IMG/VR virus record: IMGVR_UViG_3300010160_000240
Coordinates: 1-22,688 of that record
Source: a virus
Direction: 5' to 3' (one strand)
DNA: 22,688 bases
Of this stretch, positions 1 through 5,106 are shown piece after piece. The translations under genes and the position numbers were made by a program. Numbering within the stretch: position 1 is the first letter of the stretch; the number at the start of each line of letters is the position of its first letter. The notes under the pieces are model-generated. The model ran no database searches and was not told the origin of the DNA. It saw only the letters and a program-made list of their open reading frames with translations.

Positions 1-771
1 TGGAATTGCATCTTTTTTATCCTCTTCTGCCAATATCTCGCTAATGATTTGGTTTCGGATTAGGTCGTTCGTGTATGGCTTTCCGTCTGCGGCGGGTTTC
101 AATTCTTGCTTCAACAACCAATCAAGATAGTCCAATCCCTTCCCACTTGGGAGTTGGCCGATCTCTCGGAGGCTTGAGCCTTTATGCTTTCCGAACTTCA
201 AGACCATATCCCGCTTCTCTGTGGCTGGTGCTTGCTCGCTCACCAGTTGAGCCGTGATCTCGGCCACTTCTGCTTTCGTTATCTTGGCGGGCGGTGGCTC
301 GTTCTTGATTGTGTTTAGCGGTTCGTTGTCGAACCCGCCGTGAGGAACTTCTTCCGCTGGCGTTGTGCTTAGGTTGCGGTCGATGAGTACCACGATATGA
401 GCAAAGGCAGAGCGGCAAGCCCGACTGATTGCCCTCGTCTGGCACATTGCCCGCTTGGCGTAGGTCGGGCGGGTTGCCCACATCGGCTCGTCATCACCCA
501 AGAACCCCTCGGCACTTGATATGACTTGGCCATTATCCATCCGCTTTACTTCACCGATGCACCGATACCCATCTTCGAGCCTCTCAACATCTCTTGCGCT
601 TGCTACGCATCCGTGGGCTACTGCGATTGCTTGCCATCCCTCGACTCGCACATAATCCTTTTGGCCTATGCGCTGGCAAGTCTGCTTTACTATTTCTCTA
701 CAAGCTCCCGCCACATCCGTTGCTTGTCGTATATGATTGGAGACTCCGTTGGTGGTTGTTGCTAATTCCAT
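1..771 (-). CDS. Recombination-type phage protein with ExoX-like C-terminal motif, 3' end cut by window
   Basis: I translated this frame by hand. It is open from an ATG at 771 to the window edge (257 residues, no stop), so the C-terminus is missing. Residues 20-130 hold a conserved-looking block: YVRVEGWQ at 40-47, then a short beta-rich stretch, then the basic helix KRAMCQTRAISRACR at 106-120. This resembles phage proteins with a K/RVEGWQ motif and an R-x-x-x-QTRA helix, which I tentatively associate with single-strand annealing or recombination functions; that link is inference. Residues about 190-221 (LKFGKHKGSSLREIG, later LDYLDWLL) match the small FGKHKG...YL.WL module found at the C-terminus of ExoX-like nucleases and in phage recombination proteins. 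A low-complexity proline/lysine linker lies between the two. The start is fixed by the leader AAAGGAATAACCAA directly before ATG. It is the last gene visible in the early-type run. Moderately sure of the gene, less sure of function. Confidence 0.72.
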   Translation of the reverse strand, partial: MELATTTNGVSNHIRQATDVAGACREIVKQTCQRIGQKDYVRVEGWQAIAVAHGCVASARDVERLEDGYRCIGEVKRMDNGQVISSAEGFLGDDEPMWATRPTYAKRAMCQTRAISRACRSAFAHIVVLIDRNLSTTPAEEVPHGGFDNEPLNTIKNEPPPAKITKAEVAEITAQLVSEQAPATEKRDMVLKFGKHKGSSLREIGQLPSGKGLDYLDWLLKQELKPAADGKPYTNDLIRNQIISEILAEEDKKDAIP

Positions 772-785
772 TTGGTTATTCCTTT
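772..785 (-). promoter_or_regulatory. Ribosome binding leader of the shared AAAGG..AACCAA type
   Basis: AAAGGAATAACCAA sits directly before the ATG at 771. AAAGG can serve as a Shine-Dalgarno sequence, and the AACCAA next to the start is shared with three other genes in this region. It decides the start of the recombination-type gene. Confidence 0.6.
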
Positions 786-789
786 AGGT

Positions 790-966
790 TCAATAGTTGG
801 GGTTGCTGTTGTAGTGTCCGTATTCCTCACGCTCTCGCCGAACTGAATCGGGGAAGCGCATGAAAGAAAAGTCTTTCTTCTGGTCATGCTCCGTGTCGGG
901 TATGGACTCTGCTTTGACTTCCGTCTTTGGTTCTGTCGTTGCTTTTGTATTCTTTGGTTTCTTCAT
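790..966 (-). CDS. Small hydrophilic phage protein, 58 aa
   Basis: I do not recognise this protein. It is 58 residues long. The N-terminal half is rich in K, T and E (MKKPKNTKATTEPKTEVKAE) and probably disordered. A denser charged segment follows at 28-50 (DQKKDFSFMRFPDSVRRERE), and the end is polar. An upstream in-frame ATG at 1011 would add 15 residues. I chose 966 because AAAGGAACAACCAA lies immediately before it and because its ATG overlaps the stop of the upstream nuclease gene in an ATGA, as at many junctions here. It lies 18 bases upstream of the recombination-type gene, so the two are probably co-translated. Possible roles include a small DNA-binding or host-takeover protein, but nothing in the sequence proves this. 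Confidence 0.62.
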   Translation of the reverse strand: MKKPKNTKATTEPKTEVKAESIPDTEHDQKKDFSFMRFPDSVRREREEYGHYNSNPNY

Positions 967-1286
967 TTGGTTGTTCCTTTGGTTATGGTTTCTACTATCG
1001 GGGAAAGCCATTTGTGGGAGATATCGTGGGAGGGGATGCGGAAAACAAGGATGCCTTTCGACGCGGCGAGGTTGTACTTTTCCATGTCACGAAGGAACCC
1101 GCTTGGCCGGGTGTGTCTCCCCTTGCTCCAAACTCCCCCTTCGAGTTCAACGGCTACCTTTAATCCATTCGACTCCACATAGAAGTCGAATCGGAACTTC
1201 CGCTTGGCATCAAACTTGAACTCGGGGATGAGCTTCGGCCCACGGAGAACCATCCAAAGCAACTCGAACTTGCCCGAAGGTTTCAA
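963..1286 (-). CDS. PD-(D/E)XK / Vsr-like phage nuclease
   Basis: This 107-residue protein looks like a small restriction-endonuclease-fold nuclease. FRFDFYV at 31-37 supplies an acidic residue (D34). VAVELEGG at 44-51 supplies the E-x-E of a PD-(D/E)XK core, and GRHTRPSGF at 56-64 with D67, K70 and N72 completes a pattern I know from small phage nucleases annotated as Vsr- or DUF559-like. Such enzymes cut or nick DNA with a metal ion; whether this one acts in recombination, junction cleavage or host DNA degradation cannot be told. The start is TTG, chosen because TTGA overlaps the stop of the upstream membrane protein gene by four bases. The stop overlaps the next gene in an ATGA. It sits between a ligase-like gene and a recombination-type gene, which fits a DNA-processing role. 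Confidence 0.72.
   Translation of the reverse strand: MKPSGKFELLWMVLRGPKLIPEFKFDAKRKFRFDFYVESNGLKVAVELEGGVWSKGRHTRPSGFLRDMEKYNLAASKGILVFRIPSHDISHKWLSPIVETITKGTTK
967..980 (-). promoter_or_regulatory. Ribosome binding leader of the shared AAAGG..AACCAA type
   Basis: AAAGGAACAACCAA stands directly before the ATG at 966, preceded by a further AACC. It lies inside the 3' end of the nuclease gene and decides the internal start of the 58-residue gene. Confidence 0.6.
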
Positions 1287-1498
1287 TTTCTACCCGCCCA
1301 ATTCTTTGATGGCAAAAATAGCTCTGGCTCTTTAGGTTGGTTGCCCTCAGACACGATCTTGTCTAACCGATCTAGGTCGGCGGCCACGCTCAAATAAAAT
1401 CGCCGTCTCTCATAGTTCTGTTGGTCGATGTTCTTTGCAAGTAGCCTCACCCCTTGAAGGATGAGAAGCCCGAAGAATATTGCGAGGCCAAAGATCAC
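1283..1498 (-). CDS. Small single-pass membrane protein, 71 aa
   Basis: I do not recognise the family. The first 20 residues after the start (IFGLAIFFGLLILQGVRLLA) form one membrane segment. A basic, coiled-coil-prone region follows (YERRRFYLSVAADLDRLDKI), then a short polar tail. A GTG at 1522 could extend it by eight residues. I prefer the GTG at 1498 because it overlaps the stop of the ligase-like gene in a GTGA and has GAGG eight bases upstream. Its own stop overlaps the nuclease start as TTGA. The positive charges after the membrane segment suggest the C-terminus stays in the cytoplasm. The role is unknown. Confidence 0.62.
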   Translation of the reverse strand: MIFGLAIFFGLLILQGVRLLAKNIDQQNYERRRFYLSVAADLDRLDKIVSEGNQPKEPELFLPSKNWAGRN

Positions 1499-2067
1499 CA
1501 GCGAATCCTCATCTTGTGCCACTCGGGGGAGCAGTAGCTAGGGTTAGAAATCCAAGGATATTTCTGATCGTCCTTTGAAACGAATCCTTCCCAAAGAACT
1601 TCCCCCGCCTTTTGATTCTGGTAATCCATCTCAGCCCAACACGCTTTGAGTTTGTCGTGATCGAGGCGAGGCATCCGTAAGAGGGCGTTGGCCTTGACCT
1701 CATAAGATGCGGGTTCGATCTCTTCGATCAGCTTGAGCCGTTCTGCAATCGGCTTCGGATTGGCTGGGTCGAAAGCGTCAATCAAGATGATTGTTCCCTT
1801 TGCCGCCTTTGTCCTCATCCCCATTATCTCGCCATCAATATATCGTGCGTTGATCTCGACTCCCTTGAGTCGTTCCAAAACTAGCTCTGCGTTCTTGGCC
1901 TTCACGCCGTGGCGATTCATAACCAATCCGGTAGATTGGTCGAATAAGAATCTCCATCCGTTCGCTTTGGGCTGGTGGATGTGATTGCGATACTCTTTTC
2001 CGTACACGCTCACCGCACAAGGAACTGGCCTAGCGGGTTTCGGGGATATCATTTGCGTATTATTCAT
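1495..2067 (-). CDS. Compact DNA ligase-like nucleotidyltransferase, adenylation domain only
   Basis: The 190 residues carry an ordered set of motifs like those of ATP-dependent ligases. KANGWR at 34-39 corresponds to motif I (KxDGxR) with N for D. NRHG at 51-54 resembles the RNG turn. IDGEIMGMR at 77-85 resembles motif III, LIDAFD at 95-100 motif IIIa, WEGFVSKD at 159-166 motif IV (EGxVxK), and HKMR at 184-187 motif V. There is no following OB-fold domain, so the protein is about as small as an adenylation domain can be. It may seal nicks, or be a related nucleotidyltransferase using K34. The start is uncertain: ATG 2067 and ATG 2052 both lack a good Shine-Dalgarno, and an AT-rich inverted repeat (AAAGA/TCTTT near 2084-2097) lies just upstream. 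Extending to 2211 would run across two other small genes, so I rejected that. The stop overlaps the next start. Confidence 0.7.
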   Translation of the reverse strand: MNNTQMISPKPARPVPCAVSVYGKEYRNHIHQPKANGWRFLFDQSTGLVMNRHGVKAKNAELVLERLKGVEINARYIDGEIMGMRTKAAKGTIILIDAFDPANPKPIAERLKLIEEIEPASYEVKANALLRMPRLDHDKLKACWAEMDYQNQKAGEVLWEGFVSKDDQKYPWISNPSYCSPEWHKMRIRW

Positions 2068-2096
2068 AGGATTTCTGGGGAGTAAAGATAAATCTT

Positions 2097-2186
2097 TTAC
2101 CTTGTGAATATTATTTCCACAATGGCCAGTACCGAGCCAGCCCCGATCACGAGGCCAGCGATATAGTATAGGAGTGGTTTGTTCAT
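2097..2186 (-). CDS. 29-residue membrane microprotein
   Basis: This hand-read frame encodes MNKPLLYYIAGLVIGAGSVL, then nine residues ending IIFTR. It is nearly all one hydrophobic helix with a G-x-x-x-G-like stretch (AGLVIGAG) and a basic C-terminus. Two things argue it is real: AAAGGCAAAACCAA directly before its ATG is the same leader as at three other genes, and the ATG overlaps the stop of the 47-residue gene as ATGA. Its stop is 29 bases before the ligase-like start. The function is unknown. Small single-helix phage peptides often target host membrane proteins or act as lysis or superinfection factors, but that is only a possibility. Confidence 0.55.
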   Translation of the reverse strand: MNKPLLYYIAGLVIGAGSVLAIVEIIFTR

Positions 2187-2326
2187 TTGGTTTTGCCTTT
2201 CTTTGATTCAAGATAAGAGGTCAGAAACTTGCGATCTTTTGTTGATATTTGTTTTCTTTGCTTTAGGTCTGCCACTAGATCGCTAGCGAGCGATTCCATT
2301 TTTGCCGTGATTGATTCTAGTTTCAT
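2183..2326 (-). CDS. Small charged phage protein, 47 aa
   Basis: This hand-read frame gives a 47-residue protein beginning MKLESITAKMESLASDLVAD and ending in a lysine-rich tail. The first 25 residues look like an amphipathic helix with heptad-like spacing, and the remainder is strongly basic. I do not recognise it. Support comes from the leader AAAGAACCAACCAA directly before the ATG and the ATGA overlap at its end with the membrane microprotein. The preceding gene ends at 2354, leaving 27 bases that hold the leader. It could be a small DNA- or protein-binding factor; the sequence does not say. Confidence 0.55.
   Translation of the reverse strand: MKLESITAKMESLASDLVADLKQRKQISTKDRKFLTSYLESKKGKTK
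2187..2200 (-). promoter_or_regulatory. Ribosome binding leader of the shared AAAGG..AACCAA type
   Basis: AAAGGCAAAACCAA immediately precedes the ATG of the 29-residue microprotein. It also encodes the last residues of the upstream 47-residue protein. Confidence 0.58.
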
Positions 2327-2340
2327 TTGGTTGGTTCTTT
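2327..2340 (-). promoter_or_regulatory. Ribosome binding leader of the shared AAAGG..AACCAA type (variant)
   Basis: AAAGAACCAACCAA lies directly before the ATG at 2326, with another AACCAAAG just upstream, as at the 966 start. It is the weakest Shine-Dalgarno of the four because AAAGG is replaced by AAAGA. Confidence 0.5.
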
Positions 2341-2353
2341 CTTTGGTTGATGG

Positions 2354-2581
2354 TTAGCGTCCATTAAGAAACTTGCAGAACTTGGAGTATTCGAGGGTCG
2401 GCATATACACCTCCCCAAGATCGCCCATCTCGGTTGGGCGGGTCACTCGCACTTCGCCGAAGGTGGTTTCGATGTAGCAACTCTCAGCCGCACTATCCTC
2501 GAAAACTTTTGAGGCGATAGCACGAATTTGGTTGAGGGTGGAGGGAAGGGTTTCCGTCTTTTCCGCTGTGGTTGTTTCCAT
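2354..2581 (-). CDS. Small hypothetical protein, 75 aa
   Basis: I do not recognise this protein of 75 residues. It opens with a polar threonine/glutamate-rich stretch (METTTAEKTETLPS), continues with a likely helix (LNQIRAIASKVFEDS), and then has a compact beta-like region with ESCYIETTFGEVRVTR at 33-48, ending in a helix (LEYSKFCKFL). There is no Shine-Dalgarno before the ATG. Instead the sequence immediately upstream looks like an extended -10 promoter, so this gene may be the first of the leftward early-type transcript and could be translated leaderless. It is separated from the upstream winged-helix gene by a 48-base gap, the largest in this part of the window. Confidence 0.6.
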   Translation of the reverse strand: METTTAEKTETLPSTLNQIRAIASKVFEDSAAESCYIETTFGEVRVTRPTEMGDLGEVYMPTLEYSKFCKFLNGR

Positions 2582-2589
2582 ATTGCGAA

Positions 2590-2616
2590 TCTATACCACC
2601 CCACCCGATCTGTAAA
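2590..2616 (-). promoter_or_regulatory. Candidate sigma70-type promoter with extended -10 for the early-type genes
   Basis: On the minus strand TTTACA (2616-2611) is followed after 15 bases by TATAGA (2595-2590), preceded by TG and one base, which makes an extended -10. The spacer is shorter than the usual 17, but an extended -10 can compensate. A start about seven bases downstream would fall within two or three bases of the ATG at 2581. It lies in a 48-base gap between genes. Sequence-only inference. Confidence 0.4.
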
Positions 2617-2629
2617 GGATTATTTAATC

Positions 2630-2962
2630 TTATCTTGACGATTGTTTGTAACTCTTTGATGCTGGGGGCTTTATAGGAGGGGAAATAAGGCGAAAGTATG
2701 GGGTTTTGCGGAGATATTTTTGCCTTGGCCCACATCGTAGTGACTCGTTGTGCTTCTTTCGTTGAGCGCAAATAGTTCCCTTGAACTTTTTCATTTCCGC
2801 TTTGCCAGCCCGAACCATCTGCGAAATAATTCTCGAAGTTGTGGTGGGTGTGCGGTTAAAAAGTTTTGCTATTTGTTTTGTTGTGAGCCAACCCGGAGGG
2901 ATTTCTTCTTCATCCCTTTTCAAAATATGATCGGCAAGTGCCTTGACCCACTCGCTACTCAT
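2630..2962 (-). CDS. Winged-helix/HTH DNA-binding protein
   Basis: This is a 110-residue protein. Residues about 24-52 (PGWLTTKQIAKLFNRTPTTT, then SRIISQMVRAG) read as a helix-turn-helix of the winged-helix kind, followed by KAEMKKFKG as a possible wing. The C-terminal third is basic and proline-rich (RKTPYFRLISPPIKPP) and probably disordered. It most likely binds DNA and could regulate the adjacent early-type promoter at 2616-2590, which lies just beyond its stop. The start at 2962 was chosen because ATG overlaps the upstream stop (TGATG); a longer frame upstream would run through the metallophosphoesterase gene. No strong Shine-Dalgarno is present, so translation probably depends on coupling. 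Confidence 0.66.
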   Translation of the reverse strand: MSSEWVKALADHILKRDEEEIPPGWLTTKQIAKLFNRTPTTTSRIISQMVRAGKAEMKKFKGTICAQRKKHNESLRCGPRQKYLRKTPYFRLISPPIKPPASKSYKQSSR

Positions 2963-3705
2963 CAGAATGTCTTCATGTTGGTAGGCACGATGAACTTTCC
3001 GTTGCGCTCCTTGGCTTGAAACACATCGTGGCCATGTTCGTGAATCAATCCGAAAGCCCAACCATGTTGCCAGCGCAGTCTCCGCATCTGGCCTCTCGTA
3101 TATGATGGGGTCTTGTTGGAACAGCATCCGATATTGTAAGCCTCTCGGCTATCGAGGCTCACGCTTTTGAAATAGTCGATGGCGTGGGTGTGACCGAACA
3201 GAACCGCCCCTGCTCCGTAAGCATCGGCGTGTTGTTTCGCTCCATGCATCGAAGCTCCGTAGCCGTGAACGAATGTAAGCGAGCCGTTCTTGTAAACTCC
3301 CGCTGTTGAATCGTAGGGATACATCTTCCCTCTCGTCTCCTTCATTATGGTTTCGATATTGTTGCACCCATCCAGAGCGTAGTCCCTCGCCACTCCGCTC
3401 CTTACATTCGTGGACATATCAAAGATGCGTTCATCGTGATTGCCTCTTAGGAATATCCTCTCCTGTCCAAACTTAAAGAACGCCCTCATAAATTCCTCGC
3501 CCTCATCCCAATCCCTTTGAAGCGAAGAGGCTTGGTCGGTATCGTCTGCCCCTCGGCGTATCGCTCGAAAATCCCAGTTGTCTCCTATGTTTACCACGAG
3601 GTCGGGCTTATAGTCTGCACAAAAAGCAAGCAGAGCCTTGATCGTAGTCGGGTCTTGCTCATCGCCGTGCACATCGCCGGCGGCCACGAACTTTATTGGC
3701 TTCAC
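2962..3705 (-). CDS. Calcineurin-like metallophosphoesterase
   Basis: This 247-residue protein has the full motif ladder of the binuclear metallophosphoesterase family. GDVHGD at 10-15 gives D11 and H13, GDNWD at 41-45 gives D42, GNHDE at 88-92 gives N89 and H90, VHGYG at 146-150 gives H147, and GHTH at 171-174 completes the site. The length is normal for a single-domain enzyme. Members hydrolyse phosphomonoesters or phosphodiesters with Mn, Fe or similar metals; phage versions are variously thought to act on nucleic-acid ends, nucleotides or protein phosphates. The substrate cannot be read from the sequence. It starts with GTG in a GTGA overlap with the MazG-like gene, preceded by GGTGGGA. 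Co-translation with that gene suggests a nucleotide-related task, which is inference. Confidence 0.9.
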   Translation of the reverse strand: MKPIKFVAAGDVHGDEQDPTTIKALLAFCADYKPDLVVNIGDNWDFRAIRRGADDTDQASSLQRDWDEGEEFMRAFFKFGQERIFLRGNHDERIFDMSTNVRSGVARDYALDGCNNIETIMKETRGKMYPYDSTAGVYKNGSLTFVHGYGASMHGAKQHADAYGAGAVLFGHTHAIDYFKSVSLDSREAYNIGCCSNKTPSYTRGQMRRLRWQHGWAFGLIHEHGHDVFQAKERNGKFIVPTNMKTF

Positions 3706-4046
3706 TTAATCCCACCCATCATATCAAAGATTTGTTTGCACGAACTTCTTGCTGTCGTGGCACATAAATCTTGATCCTCCATTCCAAGCCTTGCCAGCTC
3801 TAAAATTATTTTGATCTGCCCTCGGAGCGTCATAAGATAGGTCACTTGGTCGATTGATTCTTCTATTGCGTTCTCTGTTACTCGAATGGTGGGCATCGTC
3901 CAAAGGGGGCCAGCCTCGCCGTGTTGAGCTTGGCCTTTGCGATACTTAATTTCTATTGCCTCGATCGTTGCAAGTTGAATCTGGCTAAGGTGGTAGGCGT
4001 GTTTCTCCGTGAATTCATTACTCGCCACAACCTTCACGCCTGTCAT
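3702..4046 (-). CDS. MazG-like small helical protein
   Basis: This 114-residue protein is predicted mostly helical. The central part, HGEAGPLWTMPTIRVTENAI at 42-61 followed by EESIDQVTYLMTLRGQI, resembles phage all-alpha NTP pyrophosphohydrolases, in which acidic residues of an EExxD-type helix bind magnesium. The first ExxE pair of classical MazG is less clear (ATIEAIEIKYRKGQ at 27-40), so the assignment is moderate. If correct, it would hydrolyse nucleoside triphosphates to monophosphates. The ATG is four bases past the stop of the endopeptidase gene, with only an A-rich AAAAAG before it, so translation probably depends on readthrough of ribosomes. It overlaps the metallophosphoesterase start by four bases. 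Confidence 0.55.
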   Translation of the reverse strand: MTGVKVVASNEFTEKHAYHLSQIQLATIEAIEIKYRKGQAQHGEAGPLWTMPTIRVTENAIEESIDQVTYLMTLRGQIKIILELARLGMEDQDLCATTARSSCKQIFDMMGGIK

Positions 4047-4050
4047 CTTT

Positions 4051-4554
4051 TTAACGACTAGACCAAGGATTTTTTTTCACAATACTTTTCTTTGCAATTA
4101 GTGTCGCTTTCTGTGGAGTGACAAGCTCTCGCCACCCAGAAATCAAAGCATCTTCTAGGTGAGGTTCTTCCCATTCGAGATGTCGAAGCTGATACTTCTC
4201 ACCTATCTTTTGGCAAATGGCATATGTCTCGGAATCGTCCCATGCGACGATAAACGAGCCTGTAGAGCTTAGGGATAGGGGAACATAGTCTATTGCGTGT
4301 GCTCCCTTGCCTTGGTCAATGTGGAGCGATTGCGGGGGTATTCCTCGGGCGTTGGTGACTTTCATCCCTGCCTTTGTTCTTCCTTGGGCATATAACTCTT
4401 CTTGCTCCTCGGGCGTTCTGGATGAGCAGTAGATCAGAACCGGAATCTTTTTGCTTATCAGTTCCGAATACCAGCGTGAAACTCTATCCCCGAAACTAGG
4501 TTCGAGGTTTTTGATATGTCCCCTCGATCTTTCCGAGGCTTCTTTGATGGTCAT
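4051..4554 (-). CDS. Endolysin, M15-type peptidase (L-Ala-D-Glu or D,D/L,D-like)
   Basis: The 167 residues match small VanY/CwlK-like peptidases that cut peptide cross-bridges in peptidoglycan. Markers are SSRTPEEQEELYAQGRTKAG at 44-63, SLHIDQGKGAHAIDY at 76-90 carrying metal ligands H78 and D89, and LEWEEPHLE at 126-134 with a catalytic acid and ligand H132. The GKGAHAIDY spacing is slightly longer than the usual SxHxxGxAxD. There is no signal peptide or membrane segment, so release needs a holin, and candidates lie directly upstream. The ATG overlaps the stop of the lipoprotein gene as ATGA. The C-terminal 20 residues are lysine-rich and may contact the wall or membrane. Confident about family, less about the exact bond cut. 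Confidence 0.86.
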   Translation of the reverse strand: MTIKEASERSRGHIKNLEPSFGDRVSRWYSELISKKIPVLIYCSSRTPEEQEELYAQGRTKAGMKVTNARGIPPQSLHIDQGKGAHAIDYVPLSLSSTGSFIVAWDDSETYAICQKIGEKYQLRHLEWEEPHLEDALISGWRELVTPQKATLIAKKSIVKKNPWSSR

Positions 4555-4826
4555 TTATTTTCGGCTCTTGCCCTCCACCGCTCCTGTTCTGCGATGGCGT
4601 TGCTGAGTGCTTTAAGTGCTTTTGCGTATTGTTCACGAAACTCGGGCTTCACTAGGCCGATGGTTCTTTCGAGTCGATCCCACTCCATAATGAGTTCGGG
4701 GATGTCGGCAGGGGAAGGGGCGGTGTAGGTGTAGCTGGTCGAAGCGCAAGAACTAAGGACGAGACCTCCACCAATTATCAAGATCAGCATCACGAACCCT
4801 GCGGCGATATTCAATCTCTGCATCAT
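4551..4826 (-). CDS. Small lipoprotein, o-spanin candidate
   Basis: The 91 residues begin MMQRLNIAAGFVMLILIIGG and reach a lipobox LSSC at 24-27, with A and S after the cysteine, so the mature lipoprotein probably goes to the outer membrane. After the cysteine comes a short proline/threonine stretch (TAPSPADIPE), then a charged helix. The start is one of two adjacent ATGs at 4826/4823, preceded by AAGGACGGAAAGAG; a longer frame upstream is arginine/serine-rich and looks like out-of-frame reading of the neighbouring gene. The first 74 bases overlap, in another frame, the gene ending at 4753, and the end overlaps the endolysin start. That overlap recalls Rz/Rz1 spanin pairs that fuse inner and outer membranes at lysis. 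The lipoprotein is solid; the spanin role is inferred. Confidence 0.72.
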   Translation of the reverse strand: MMQRLNIAAGFVMLILIIGGGLVLSSCASTSYTYTAPSPADIPELIMEWDRLERTIGLVKPEFREQYAKALKALSNAIAEQERWRARAENK

Positions 4827-4917
4827 CTCTTTCCGTCCTTGTCTTAGCACGATTTTTAAGCCACCAGAAAACAATCCCAACAACTCCTGCAAGCGAGGCG
4901 ATGGTGGCCTCAAGCAT
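4753..4917 (-). CDS. 54-aa membrane protein overlapping the lipoprotein gene
   Basis: This hand-read frame gives 54 residues: MLEATIASLAGVVGIVFWWL as one membrane segment, then a strongly charged tail with KNRAKTRTERDDAEIEYRRR and DNWW near the end. The ATG follows the holin candidate stop after three bases, with GAAGAAGTAGG as a possible ribosome site. More than 40% of the gene overlaps the lipoprotein gene in a different frame. By position it could be an inner-membrane spanin, but it is very short for that, and the cluster of positive charges right after the membrane segment suggests a cytoplasmic C-terminus, the opposite of a spanin. A holin partner or antiholin is an equal alternative. 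Confidence 0.6.
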   Translation of the reverse strand: MLEATIASLAGVVGIVFWWLKNRAKTRTERDDAEIEYRRRVRDADLDNWWRSRP

Positions 4918-4920
4918 GGC

Positions 4921-5091
4921 CTACTTCTTCGAGAACTTGCTGAGGAACGAAACGATCTTGGTGAGGGTCGCTTCTGGCTCGTCACCGGGAATCAGGGAAG
5001 CAATCGCAATCACCGCCGATAGCAAGGCAACCAAAGCACCCACCCAAGCAAAGACATCCTGTGACTGAATGAAGGTTAAGATTTGTTGCAT
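4921..5091 (-). CDS. Small holin candidate, 56 aa
   Basis: This hand-read frame encodes 56 residues. A short polar N-terminus (MQQILTFIQSQ) is followed by one long hydrophobic segment at about 13-34 (VFAWVGALVALLSAVIAIAS) and then a mixed-charge tail (GDEPEATLTKIVSFLSKFSK), which may be an amphipathic helix. The layout and position, at the head of the lysis cluster and upstream of the peptidase, fit a holin that opens the inner membrane, although most holins have two or three segments. There is no purine-rich ribosome site before the ATG; the 15 bases ahead are C/T-rich. The gene starts 15 bases after the preceding stop. The role is inferred from context. Confidence 0.6.
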   Translation of the reverse strand: MQQILTFIQSQDVFAWVGALVALLSAVIAIASLIPGDEPEATLTKIVSFLSKFSKK

Positions 5092-5106
5092 AACAAGAGG
5101 GGGGTG

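Noticed and set aside
182-481. Minus-strand 99-codon frame (arginine/serine-rich)
   Set aside because: It is an out-of-frame reading of the recombination-type gene, which has a coherent open frame across the whole region with motifs and a good leader.
860-1219. Plus-strand 119-codon frame
   Set aside because: It is antisense to the nuclease and the 58-residue gene, low-complexity in composition, without a ribosome site.
2083-2099. AT-rich inverted repeat AAAGA/TCTTT as a terminator after the microprotein gene
   Set aside because: The stem is only five A-T-rich pairs with no T-run of use; too weak to call.
2068-2211. Long N-terminal extension of the ligase-like gene from an ATG at 2211
   Set aside because: It would overlap two supported microprotein genes, and the added residues resemble no ligase segment.
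2963-3127. Extended N-terminus of the winged-helix protein
   Set aside because: It lies entirely inside the metallophosphoesterase gene in another frame; the TGATG overlap gives a natural start.
4827-4985. Extended N-terminus of the lipoprotein (53 residues)
   Set aside because: It is arginine/serine/proline-rich, with no place before a signal peptide. It overlaps the 54-residue gene and part of the holin candidate; the internal ATGs have a good ribosome site.
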